A stretch of DNA of 64,000 nucleotides from the NCBI GenBank assembly GCA_022579005.1, contig MU401556.1, positions 62,001 to 126,000 of the forward strand, read 5' to 3'. Below the pieces are notes generated by a model. That model worked only from the letters and a program-made list of their open reading frames with translations, had not been told where the DNA came from and ran no database searches. Made by a program: the position numbers and the translations under genes. This DNA comes from Poronia punctata. Taxonomy: Eukaryota > Ascomycota > Sordariomycetes > Xylariales > Xylariaceae. Within the stretch, counting starts at the first letter, position 1. Each line of letters begins with the position of its first letter. Below, in pieces: positions 1-9,816 of this stretch.

Positions 1-528
1 TGGGAGAACGTTCTCTTTATCGATCAATTCCCCGTTCCGACGGGGTCCGTCCAAAGTTCGGCAGCGATCGCTCTCGACAATCCAGCCTGTTACAGGCTTG
101 AGTGCCTTTGCTGCTTCGGCTGGCTTCACGAGGCCAAGGTCGTGAATATGCCGAACGACGAGCCATCGTGTGGGCGGTTCCGGAAAGTCGGGCAACCCGT
201 TCCTCTCGCCATCTCCCCGGTCGGCCGCCGTTCCGCTCCGGTACACTCGGGGGATGGTCCAATGGAGATATACTCCTTGGCGGTTTGTGCGGCGCGTGCG
301 GGTTCCAAGGTCATTCAGGCGCGAGTTGTCGTCCGCCGGCGCCGCATTGTGTAGATCAGTCGAGTAGAGAATGTCGGACTGAAGGTAAGAATCGCTCAGT
401 CGTAGAAAGGAGTAATTGGGCTGTGCGATGGGCGCGATCTTGGCCTTGCCGGGTCCTCCGTTACATACAGCTTCGTTGAAAACAAAAGCATCTAACTTGA
501 CAGGAATGAGAATATTTTGATTCGACAT
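1..528 (-). CDS. N-terminal part (176 codons) of a large uncharacterised protein with GVYLHW motif; cut by window edge
   Basis: Reading the minus strand from the ATG at 528-526 gives 176 codons with no stop up to base 1, so the gene continues outside the window. The start reads MSNQNILIPVKLDAFVFN. Further motifs are PNYSFLRLSDSYLQSDIL (residues about 38-55), GVYLHWTIPRVYRSG (about 85-99) and PPTRWLVVRHIHDLGLV (about 122-138). The alternating hydrophobic pattern and even codon use look like real protein. From memory, 'GV(H/Y)LHW..P' followed by 'P.RWLVVR' marks a family of long uncharacterised bacterial proteins; this is recollection, not a search. The gene is divergent from the 1195-codon gene starting at 1219, with 690 bases between the two starts, so a shared promoter is plausible. 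Function is unknown. Confidence 0.7.
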   Translation of the reverse strand, partial: MSNQNILIPVKLDAFVFNEAVCNGGPGKAKIAPIAQPNYSFLRLSDSYLQSDILYSTDLHNAAPADDNSRLNDLGTRTRRTNRQGVYLHWTIPRVYRSGTAADRGDGERNGLPDFPEPPTRWLVVRHIHDLGLVKPAEAAKALKPVTGWIVESDRCRTLDGPRRNGELIDKENVLP

Positions 529-1218
529 AGTTTCGATATCAACCATGAATAGACGGGATGTGATGGAAGGTTTCAACAACACCTTCAAGATGATGTCTAG
601 ACAATATCGTCGACAACGTTATCAGCAATAACAATTCCTTTCTCGCGCTTGCCCAATATATCTCTAACCATTGGCCGTATAACTAAAGTAATCATATAGG
701 CCAATATGGTTGATCCTTTGCGGTCTATGACGAAGGCATCCGCATCGAGACCATCCATACCGTGTGACTTGTGAGTTACCAGAGTATCTATCACGGGGTT
801 GAGAGAGGTGGCGTTGGGCTAATCTAGTCGCTTAAGGTAGTCTAGTCGATAGTCTCACGAGCTGAAAATGCACCCATACAGAGCGCCCTCTAGACTCGCT
901 CCATCTTGGCAGATCTAGACCCAGACCTGGCCAGCCTCACATCGCAGCATTTGTGACAAGACGAGGGCGACTATACCTGTGAAAAAGTACTGCTACTTCG
1001 CTTTACTTCTCAGGTGTACCCGTGTCAAAGATGCATGCATTGATGTGCATGTGTTAATGGAGCGCCGGCCGGCAGCCGCGCCGAGATACAATAACTCGTA
1101 GGCGCAGAGGGCACAACAACACCTTTGCTGCGTTGACCTACCTGTCCTCGATTGCTCCCATCTTCTCCGTCGTTCTGGGACCGAAAATCAAGCCCTGTGC
1201 ATTGTCACAACGAGAATC
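529..1218. promoter_or_regulatory. Divergent intergenic region between two large uncharacterised genes
   Basis: 690 bases separate the two outward-facing start codons. No reading frame here looks coding. It contains scattered TCTAG(A/T) words and a CpG-rich stretch near 1065-1105. A bidirectional promoter is inferred from the geometry only. Confidence 0.4.
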
Positions 1219-4200
1219 ATGTCTCTTCGTGGTCAGTATCGCCATCTGACTCTTCGTCATGAGCGTCACCTTCTCGATGGAACGAGACCAGCTTTAGAAC
1301 CAGGAGAAGCCCAGTTCTCGTCATTTTATCTCCCTTCGCTCCCAGCTGGCGAGTATAGCCTCCGGATCGACCAGACGGTCAAGCCACCCAAGAATGATCC
1401 ACGACACAAGGACTCACCGGCTCAAAAGGCACCAACTGCTGAGCGCAAATTCGAAGTCATCGCGCCAGAATGGGCCCTCGGTGCCGCTGTCGATGCTGGC
1501 GTGTCACCCGGTGATGAAGGGGACGAATCCGCTGTCGTCCTATCTGTTTTCCCCGCCCCAGGACATACTGCACCTTCATTTGCTACACTTGCGCACATGG
1601 TCCTTCGGGATCCCCAGATGCCCTGGGTGCGAAGGGTCTCGGAAGAGGACCCCGAACCAGGAAAGAGCGTGATACCGTGGTTCGCCTTGCTTGTCTTCAC
1701 CGCCGAAGAACTGGCACTGAGTGAAGAGGAAGACGATTCTTACTTTAAGCCCTTCGGGGCCAAGATCAGCGACACTCTGGGCTGGGACACGTTGGCCGGC
1801 ATAGTCCGGAACATCAAGGATACGGCAAAGGACGAAGATACGGGAAAGGACAAAGATCGTCTTGCCAACTTCATACCCAAGGCGAACCCTCTCGATATCG
1901 CGGCCAAGACTAAAGCAAGTGTGATTGCGGTACCTACATCGCTTTTCACCAAGATTTTCGTAAAGCAGGGGGAAAATACGTGTGATGTGACGCCTTTTCG
2001 CTTCATGTCACATGTGCGGACCGTGGCCACAGAGGGTATGATGTCTGCGGAATTTGCCGAAGAGGATGTCGAATCTGGGAAAGTCGGGACCGCTACGTTC
2101 AGCATTGTCGTGTCACATCGTCTAGGTCCTACCAATGTCGACGTCCCGACGCCCGTATTAGCCCATTTGGTTTCCTTGCAGGGCATTGACAAGCAAAGTA
2201 GCAGCAAGCTCGACGGGAAAAATCATGTCCTCATGAAGAGTCTTTATAGCTGGACATACACCACACTGCCGCCGGATTCGGTCGATATCCGCACATCTTT
2301 AAGGCATCTGGGTAGCGTGGAAGAGGGTGGGCTTTCTGTTCTGCGGACTGATCTCAGAGATGGAAACAGCACGAAGAACAAGGGGTATTCTACAAACGTC
2401 GACATTTCCGACATCATCACCAAGAGACAAGAGGATGGTTACACGTTGACGCGCCACCGAACTGTTACTGGCGAGCAGACTGCTGCCATTTATCGAGGTC
2501 CTTTGGTACCTACATATGTCAAACATCCTTTGCCCAACGGCATACTCATCCAGTCCAACTTTGGCACAGACTTGGAGATTCTGGATCCTAACCTGGGTTT
2601 GATGGATATCTCATACGCCTCGGCATGGAACTTGGGCAAGACGTTGGCGTTAAGTGATCGTAGCTTTACTTCGGCTCTGGCGAGACTGCGGACTTCGATT
2701 CCTAGTCAAGCTCTGAACAAAGCCAGGCAGAATGTCTTTCAACAACTGAGGACTAGAGCCAACAACACAACCTCTGCTCAGACAACATACATGCCCCAAG
2801 CTGAACTTACATCAGACATTCTAGACGTGGTCACAGCACTCAACAGTCTGAACGATTCTGTCCACACTTACGGAACTGCAACATCGACCAACCGCTGGAG
2901 AAGACGCGAGCCCCTAGACGAGATCGAAGCTTCCGATCTCTCCAGTCTAAACTCGCCACACATCGCTAGTGAGATGGAAAGCCTAACTCTAGAGTTCGCC
3001 GCTTCATCGGCCCTAGCCGTTAACGGCAAGCCGTACAACTTTCACGCCGTTCCCGTCAACACCGACTACGCAAAAGTACAAGAATGGATCCTGAACAAAT
3101 TACAACTCGACGGCATCCCAGCCCACTACTTACTCCCAGACCCATCCCATCTACCCCTCGAAACCCTGCGGTTCTTCCACATCGACGCCAACTGGACCGA
3201 GGCATTCATAGACGGCGCACTAAGTCTCGCCAACCATTCCGTCGATAATCCGGCAAAAGACTTTGCCCGAACGGCCATCAAAGAGATGCTCAACCGCCAC
3301 TTGACGACCCCCACGAAAGATAACTATATCCAACAGATGCCCGTGTACGGCTGTCTATTGCGCAGTCAACTCCTCGTCCAATTCCCCGACTTGACCATTG
3401 GAGCAACATTCCAAGAAAAAGTCCACTTCAACAGTAACGGGGAACCAGTGCCCGAAACACCCAAAGCGCCGATCCTCGTGCAACGCAAATTGGCAACGGA
3501 TATCATGTTGATCCTCTTTGACCGCGCACCCCCGGCCTTGACCAGCTTGACATTTACGTTACCCGCCCACCAGCAGACTTTCATCGCAGCCACGCGCTTT
3601 CTCCCTCCGACATCTGGGGAGGTAGAAAACAGGGTCGAGATCTTCCATAAACGGATCTACGCCACGGGTGAGCAAAACCTCGACCCCAAACCCCCTCACG
3701 AAGAACGCATAAAACCGATCGTAGAATCGACGTACAAGACCAGTGACTTATTCGACTGGGATGCGAGGACTCTCAAGATTGAGGCATATGCGAAGCTTGT
3801 GCACAAGACGTTGAAGGATAATATGCCCACGTCACCAATGGAGCAATATCAGGAGGAAGGACCAAAGGCGGCTGTTTTCGCGCTGCAGTTGAATGAACCT
3901 ATTTATACTTTGGTCATTCGTACTCAGTCGTCGTCGTCGTCGTCGTCAGATGAGTGGCAGGTCCTTGGTTCTAGTCCATCGTTTGAATTCCATCCTCGGC
4001 GGCGGGTGGGGGCCGCTAGTAAGTCGGACTCGGCGGTGCCCGTACCCCCACTTCCGGAACCGTGTCCCGCGCGCAGTTTTCCCGCTATTAAACTCATGTC
4101 TGGAAAACACGGGTCTGAGGTAGTAGACTGGGTTGATGTACTGCCCAAGAAGAAACAAGTAGTAGTGATTCGACCGAAACCTCTTACTTTGCACTTATCA

Positions 4201-4806
4201 CACAAAAACAACAACAATGCCGGTAACAAAGCCCCGGAACCCACCGCCCAACCCGAATTCACCATAACCATAAGTCCAATCCGAAATCCCCCAGCTGATT
4301 TCATCCCCACAAACCGTCCCATACCCTCCGATCTCGTCTTTGGCATTATCATCGATCCGCGTCTAGGAAAATGGAATTATAGACTTATGCGGATAGAAAT
4401 CCAAGTCAAGATTGGGGAAATTGACGACCCCGACCACAACACACTACCCCCAGACAACAACGACGATGAAGAAAAAGACCGTCCCCTCCTCCGGAGCAAC
4501 TCGCAAGACAACGCCCCGCCACCCGTCATGTTATCCAATCTCCGCTTCAACGTCCTACGATCCTATGACACGAAACTCGGTTTCTTGAACCTGACCGTGG
4601 TGCCCCGGACAAGTTTTGGTGTGAATATGGAGACGTTGAATGAGGCTAGCTTTTTGTTACCCATGGTGGATATTGTGCCTTGGAAGATTCCAAAGGGAAG
4701 GAGGTTTCAGAGTAAGGTGGGTGTGACGTCGTTTATGAGGTTGGTTGATGCGGATAAGGAGTTGGTGTTTAGACATGATGGGATTGTTTATATGGGGTGT
4801 GAGTAA
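1219..4806 (+). CDS. Large uncharacterised protein (1195 aa), bacterial-like N-terminal motifs
   Basis: A single uninterrupted frame from ATG 1219 to TAA 4806 with no introns. Residues 34-52 form a beta-like stretch (SSFYLPSLPAGEYSLRI). They are followed by FEVIAPEWAL (78-87), VFPAPG (110-115), HMVLRDPQMPW (126-136) and PWFALLVFTAEEL (153-165). From memory these resemble a widespread family of long bacterial proteins of unknown function with 'HVVL.R..LPW' and 'PWLALLLF'; I could not search. The middle is helical and mixed. There is a poly-Ser run (about 903-911) encoded by a TCG repeat at 3928-3951, then proline- and Asn/Asp-rich linkers, and a beta-rich C-terminal part (about 1040-1190) with LRFNVLRSYDTKLGFLNLTVVPRTSFG-type strands (quoted in part). 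No signal peptide or membrane segment is visible. It is divergent from the partial gene at 1-528, and the two may work together. No function is assigned. Confidence 0.85.
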   Translation: MSLRGQYRHLTLRHERHLLDGTRPALEPGEAQFSSFYLPSLPAGEYSLRIDQTVKPPKNDPRHKDSPAQKAPTAERKFEVIAPEWALGAAVDAGVSPGDEGDESAVVLSVFPAPGHTAPSFATLAHMVLRDPQMPWVRRVSEEDPEPGKSVIPWFALLVFTAEELALSEEEDDSYFKPFGAKISDTLGWDTLAGIVRNIKDTAKDEDTGKDKDRLANFIPKANPLDIAAKTKASVIAVPTSLFTKIFVKQGENTCDVTPFRFMSHVRTVATEGMMSAEFAEEDVESGKVGTATFSIVVSHRLGPTNVDVPTPVLAHLVSLQGIDKQSSSKLDGKNHVLMKSLYSWTYTTLPPDSVDIRTSLRHLGSVEEGGLSVLRTDLRDGNSTKNKGYSTNVDISDIITKRQEDGYTLTRHRTVTGEQTAAIYRGPLVPTYVKHPLPNGILIQSNFGTDLEILDPNLGLMDISYASAWNLGKTLALSDRSFTSALARLRTSIPSQALNKARQNVFQQLRTRANNTTSAQTTYMPQAELTSDILDVVTALNSLNDSVHTYGTATSTNRWRRREPLDEIEASDLSSLNSPHIASEMESLTLEFAASSALAVNGKPYNFHAVPVNTDYAKVQEWILNKLQLDGIPAHYLLPDPSHLPLETLRFFHIDANWTEAFIDGALSLANHSVDNPAKDFARTAIKEMLNRHLTTPTKDNYIQQMPVYGCLLRSQLLVQFPDLTIGATFQEKVHFNSNGEPVPETPKAPILVQRKLATDIMLILFDRAPPALTSLTFTLPAHQQTFIAATRFLPPTSGEVENRVEIFHKRIYATGEQNLDPKPPHEERIKPIVESTYKTSDLFDWDARTLKIEAYAKLVHKTLKDNMPTSPMEQYQEEGPKAAVFALQLNEPIYTLVIRTQSSSSSSSDEWQVLGSSPSFEFHPRRRVGAASKSDSAVPVPPLPEPCPARSFPAIKLMSGKHGSEVVDWVDVLPKKKQVVVIRPKPLTLHLSHKNNNNAGNKAPEPTAQPEFTITISPIRNPPADFIPTNRPIPSDLVFGIIIDPRLGKWNYRLMRIEIQVKIGEIDDPDHNTLPPDNNDDEEKDRPLLRSNSQDNAPPPVMLSNLRFNVLRSYDTKLGFLNLTVVPRTSFGVNMETLNEASFLLPMVDIVPWKIPKGRRFQSKVGVTSFMRLVDADKELVFRHDGIVYMGCE

Positions 4807-6035
4807 AAGTCCTCTCTACTCGTATAGGCGGGATTGGGTGAGCGTGTACTGTAGAATATCGGCAATCTACGAGTATCAGGTCTGTTAGAGGTAGGTACTT
4901 TGGTTATTCAGGTACCTCCAAATCCTTGATAGGCATGGTGAAGTGCATGCATTAAGACATGCCAAGCAAGATCCGCAGACTTTCTCCACCTTAACGATAC
5001 TAGCGGAATTGACGTTGTAACTTGTACCTACACCCAGCGCAGGTATCGTGTAGGTATACCAACCTCAAGAAACAAACATTCGCTTTGATTTACTCTAACC
5101 TGACGTTCTTTATCGCTTGTGAAACCCAACACGGACTTGGGAAGAGAGGGCATACCTTCTAGGTAAGAAGAGATATGTAGCTTTTGCTATGTATCTTGCT
5201 CAAACAATCACAGACTCAGTCACTCAGTCAAACTAATTACATCTAGGTTTGGTTGATGTTTGTCCTTGTTGTTTTCCCTCTTTAGCAATCCTAGCCTTAA
5301 AGTTTCCGTGTGTATATATATATATAAGAAGATATACTCTATAGCATAGCCGGGGATTCAATCTGATCATGGCCAAAAAGCCAAGAGTGTGCTTGCATTC
5401 CTAAAACTAGCCTCGGAGATTAGAATAAGAGATCAATCACCAGATGTTTGTACTTTTTGCCTCTTCTCATTGACGGTATGTTGTATTTAAAGTTTACATT
5501 TGCGACGAGCCGATATCATTGATGCCATCATTTTTCATCTCTAATTGTCTTTGCCTATAATCAAACAATCATGTCCACAATGGGAAGAAAACTGCATTTC
5601 ACTCCATTGACGATGATAAGATAACTGAATAAAAGGGAGATCAATGTCAATGAGTTGATTGATGGTTTGTTTGTTTGTTTGTTTTCCCCTTGTTGACCTT
5701 TACGTATCCGGCACCTATACAGAAAAACATAATTTTGTCTATATAATACCTAGTAATGAACTCCATATCACTTGTTGTAACTGATTACTTACGACCTGGT
5801 CAATTCCTTTTTTTTTCTTTCTTTCTCTTTTTGTACAACGTACGAGTACATACATAACTGCAAAGTAAACATTTCCATCTTCAAAAAATCAAGGAAGTCA
5901 GTCACCCAGTCAGTCTGCCGACAGCTACCTTACCTTACCTTACCTAACCAGTTACACACAAACAAACAAACCCAACGACCAGCACTACCCGAAAATCAAA
6001 ATCAACTAGCACCTACCCACAACGCAACGCAACAC
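4807..6035. other. Intergenic, no gene seen
   Basis: 1.2 kb without a convincing frame. It holds a short (TA)n run near 5311-5323, a (GTTT)n run near 5665-5683 and CTTAC repeats at 5931-5946. The last 100 bases are C/A-rich and probably form the 5' leader of the gene at 6053. Confidence 0.5.
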
Positions 6036-6052
6036 AAAAAAAAAAAAAAAAA
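6036..6052 (+). repeat. A17 homopolymer touching a start codon
   Basis: Seventeen consecutive A residues lie immediately before the ATG at 6053; the A of the ATG makes eighteen. Read directly from the sequence. Confidence 0.95.
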
Positions 6053-6517
6053 ATGCCAGTCCCAACACGAACAGCCCTCCTCCACACCTGGCACAAAACC
6101 CTCAATCTAAAGCGGCAATCCCCCCAATCATGGCACCTCGCCCGTCTCCGGGACGAAATGGCCGAATACGCCGAAGCCAAGGGCCTATTCGCCAAACTAA
6201 GCGAGCGATCCGACGTGTTATTCGCCATAAGCCGGGCCGAGTACGACGGCTATCCCGTCGGTAAGCTCCCCCGGGTACTCTCCGCCCGCTACGGCCCGGC
6301 TTACGGGTACATGTTGGCGAAATATACGTCGCGTTGTGCGTTTTATCGCGCGCTCGCGAGACTCTGTGGACATCCGAGGCCGGGGGATGTTAGGGAGGTG
6401 GTTAATCCGGGCAAGGACGATAAGTTGGGAGATGTTGCTAGGAGACATGGTATTGATGGGGAGAGGTTTAGGCGTGTGGGGGGGTGGTTGAGGCGTGTTT
6501 GGCCGCTTTTTCCTTGA
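6053..6517 (+). CDS. Small uncharacterised basic protein (154 aa)
   Basis: One frame from ATG 6053 to TGA 6517. The protein is rich in Arg, Leu and Ala and predicted helical: residues 12-40 contain WHKTLNLKRQSPQSWHLARL, then KLSERSDVLFAISRAEYDGYP (48-68, quoted in part). A C-terminal tail ends in WLRRVWPLFP. GC-rich third positions and an antisense strand lacking an equally good frame support coding. I recall similar short proteins in other filamentous fungi but no function. The start codon directly abuts a run of 17 A, and a run of 17 G begins 12 bases after the stop. The A-run could serve as an A-rich leader. Product unknown; no membrane segment or signal peptide. Confidence 0.65.
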   Translation: MPVPTRTALLHTWHKTLNLKRQSPQSWHLARLRDEMAEYAEAKGLFAKLSERSDVLFAISRAEYDGYPVGKLPRVLSARYGPAYGYMLAKYTSRCAFYRALARLCGHPRPGDVREVVNPGKDDKLGDVARRHGIDGERFRRVGGWLRRVWPLFP

Positions 6518-6528
6518 GGATGAAGAGA

Positions 6529-6545
6529 GGGGGGGGGGGGGGGGG
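6529..6545 (+). repeat. G17 homopolymer
   Basis: Seventeen consecutive G residues begin 12 bases after the stop of the 154-codon gene. Such runs can form G-quadruplexes in DNA or in the transcript's 3' region. Length may vary through sequencing error. Confidence 0.9.
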
Positions 6546-9252
6546 ATTAGGGACTTCGGGAAAAAGAAAAGAAAAAAAGCGGAGGGGAGATGAAGAATGA
6601 GTGGGATAATGCGGGAAGGCAGACGGTTGGTTACATGGAAGGTATGTATGTACCTGTTCTTCTGCATGTCTTGCCCAAGCGACGTTTGCTGAAGCTTTTT
6701 AACCCGTTGTCAAGGTAGCTGCTGGGAATAATCTCGCCTAGTGATCATACCTCTTTCAGTACATATCCTAGATTATGATTATGGGCAAATGATAAGATTA
6801 TGATGGTTGATATGGTCGCACTGGGACATAAAGGTGATGATAGAAATGCTTGCCCCCAGGGGGGCTCACATACGAGTAAGAGTCAAATTATTTATTCGGC
6901 CTATGGTTTTTTTTTCTCGTCATGTTTAATAGACTGGCGGGAGTAGACAGACCCAGCGTAATAAAAGGTCAAAAGCATAACAAACAAAAGGAACCCTGTT
7001 ATAACTGGACGCACAGGAGGGGTTAGACATATATGGACCAGCGAACTGTTTATAAGATGAGGCTCTGAGAATCCGGTTCTCTTTATATACAAGATGTTAA
7101 AATAATGCCAATAATGAGTCCTATCTCCTGACCTTGCAGTACGATGATATTGTCTATAGCAATCAAAAATATATATATCAGAATAATTTTATAGTTCATG
7201 ATTATAGATGAGCTTTGATAACGGATGTCTTGTGGTCGGTATTTTAAAGCACCGATCTGCGTGGTACTAATGATATTTACACCTACAATGAGGTTATGTG
7301 GTTGATAGTTAAATAACAGCAAGTTGAATTATGTTCCCAGGGCTTGGGATTTCTTAACTTACCTTGCCTAGGAATGCACGAGCCCTTTTGTGCTTTTTGC
7401 TATGGCCTTGTTTTAGATAAGAAGTCGACATTCCTATTACATACCTAAGAAGATTCGTAAATGTTTCTTTCCACCTTCCTCCTCCGTTGGCAGCATTCCA
7501 AGAAAGTAGCTGATGACGTATCAGCAGTTGCGCACAAGACATGTGTTACTAATGGCGGAACCGACTACATCCAATGTCAGCCGTCTGTGTCACCGCGGGC
7601 CGGCGTTTCAAGAGTTGGGATTACAGGGAAAGCGGATATACAATGCAGATTTGTGTTCCGTTGGATTTGTTTACATACTCGACGGGACTTTGGTGGCCAA
7701 AGAACACTGGCCGCCAGCCTACAGGGACGTGCTTTATCCAATACGACAGCTAGCTTACATTTACTACCAGATACAGGTCAGTTTGCACACGTACACGAAG
7801 TATATCTCTGCTTTATTGTTGAGCCACCGTAACAGGTTTACGACATTATCAGATCTAGGTATGCAGTTGCTTGAAAACTTATGTACGTGCTCTCACGCCT
7901 CAACCCGCAGTCTTATCTCCGCAGAAATGCAATCGGTGGTTCATCACTTTCGTGGCCGGCCTCGATTATAGTAGGACAACATCACAGTTACGCAGCATAA
8001 CTGCTATTATCAGGGGAAAGCTACGGCTACGGAGGTCGAACAACCAAAGTCAATAGCCAATAAGACAAGTCCAAGACGTGGATGATGATAGCCGAATAGC
8101 TTGCAATTTGGAACTGTTAAACAACATAACAGAAATGGTCGTCATCATAATTAAACCCTCGATAGAGTCACATAAATGACCCTTATATCATTAGATGTTA
8201 AAGTAGGACACATTTGAAGTCATAGATCTTGTTGTCTCGATGAGCTGACGTATGTGGAAACTCTTAGCCAATGTGGTGTCCCGAGTTTGAAGATCAAACG
8301 CTAGACACCATAACTAGAGAGCACTGGTTGCCCCTTGGATTGGAGAAAGATCTGGACCCTGTAGATCTCGTGGAGCAATTGGCGGTGAATTGTCAACCCA
8401 AAGAGCAAGCGGCGATCTATTGGTCGAGGTTCACCGTTTGTAAAGACCATACACACTGTAGATACACCGTCTTGGTTCCGGGTCCACATGTTCATACGTC
8501 GTGCATGGACCACTTTGGAATGCAAGATAAATCCTGGCCAATGGAAAACAAGGTACGGGAGAGCCGTTCCCGGTCCATTATCTAATAAGATAGCACTATT
8601 CCCAATGTAGCGCGTCAAGGCAATGAATTCAGGCTAGACTCCCGAGTTTCAGTGGGAACGTTATGGTTTTAGCGTCTTAGCCGGCTTTAAGGAAGAGCAA
8701 ATTTGACCAACCTCTGACTGGCTCGGGCGAGGGTCGGGCCTGTCGGGGTGGCCACAAACGCACTTGCAGTCCTCTGTGCTGCACAGTATGTGGTGTAATC
8801 ACAAGCCGATCCTTGGCCCTCAAATACATTTGCATGACTTTTTCAGATTTGCTTCCCCATTAAAAACCACGCACACTTAAACTTTACCCCTTCTCCTGTG
8901 ATCCTATCATTATTCTCCAGATAATTTCTCTTCACCTTCATTCAAATCAAAATAAGATTGTTGAAGAGAGTATAAGATTTGTTTGTGTTGCTTTATCGCA
9001 GAGCTTTTTCCAGCCTGCGCCCACTTTCCACCAACCTTCGCTCGTTTTCTGCAAGGTTCGCATTAACCAGATTTTCCGACTCCCATCGATCCAGAGCCAT
9101 TTGCCGCGGCAAAGGCCTGTTAGAGCAGGACATCAAACCGACACCAAAGTCCATTCAGAATTCGTTCAAGCGCCTGGATTAGATACGAAGAAACCGGTGG
9201 ATAGTCCTCCGGCTCATTATATCGAGGAAGGAAAAGGGACAGAAAAAAGAAG
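6546..9252. other. Intergenic, 2.7 kb, possible decayed coding traces
   Basis: No gene could be supported. AT-rich sequence at 6750-7350 carries only short frames. Frames at 7513-7971 and 8271-8585 on the plus strand look slightly protein-like but lack a recognisable domain and a partner exon. 8880-9252 is probably the promoter and 5' leader of the PRELI gene. Confidence 0.4.
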
Positions 9253-9816
9253 ATGAAGGTCTTTTCAAACAGCTACACATTCGACTACTCCTGGGAGGAA
9301 GTATCGACTGCCAACTGGCAGAAGTACTGCCCCTGGAACGAAAAATCAACACATGTCATCGCCGTCGACACGTTATCACGAGAAGTCGATTCCGCCACCG
9401 GCATCCTGCGGACGGAGCGCCTGATAACATGCAAGCAATCTGCACCAGAATGGCTCAAGACTATCCTAGGTTGCATGGACACGAGCCAGGTGCTCGAGAC
9501 TTCCTACGTTAACCCGACCGAGAAGACCGTCACCATGGTCTCGCAGAACATCACATGGGCCAACCTCGTCAACGTACAAGAGACGGTCGTATATCGCCCC
9601 CTTGGCGCGTCCCAGACGGAATTCGTACAAGATGCCAAGATCACGGCGTTATGTGGTGGTTGGCAACGAATCAAGAACAGCATCGAGGACTCGCTTGCCA
9701 CGCGCTTTAAGGAGAATGCGAATAAGGGTCGCGAAGGCTTCGAGATCGTGCTTGCGATGAGCCGACGCGCCTTTGCCGAGGAACGGTTGCGGAGTCAGGG
9801 CAAAATGATGGCATGA
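9253..9816 (+). CDS. PRELI/MSF1-domain protein, Ups2/Ups3 (SLMO/PRELID3) type
   Basis: An intronless frame of 187 codons. The whole protein is one PRELI/MSF1 domain: the start MKVFSNSYTFDYSWEEVSTA matches the typical MK(V/I)...FD..WE.V opening. Later come TERLITCKQSAPEWLKTILG-like residues (about 56-76), an N.TW/N.V central strand (ITWANLVNVQETVVYRP, about 97-113) and the C-terminal helix with SLATRFKENANKGREGFE (about 145-162). Family knowledge: these proteins shuttle phospholipids across the mitochondrial intermembrane space with Mdm35/TRIAP1. The Ups2/SLMO branch handles phosphatidylserine for PE synthesis, while Ups1 handles phosphatidic acid. The KGRE motif near the C-terminus and overall length favour the Ups2/3 branch; the exact paralogue is an inference. 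The start has a good A-rich context (AAAGAAG before ATG). Confidence 0.88.
   Translation: MKVFSNSYTFDYSWEEVSTANWQKYCPWNEKSTHVIAVDTLSREVDSATGILRTERLITCKQSAPEWLKTILGCMDTSQVLETSYVNPTEKTVTMVSQNITWANLVNVQETVVYRPLGASQTEFVQDAKITALCGGWQRIKNSIEDSLATRFKENANKGREGFEIVLAMSRRAFAEERLRSQGKMMA

Noticed and set aside
1740..2207. Antisense 155-codon frame inside the 1195-codon gene
   Set aside because: No motif; shadow of the sense frame.
8979..9182. Frame resembling a mitochondrial presequence just upstream of the PRELI gene
   Set aside because: It begins with TTG, not ATG, and is not in a spliceable position with the PRELI frame; most likely 5' leader.
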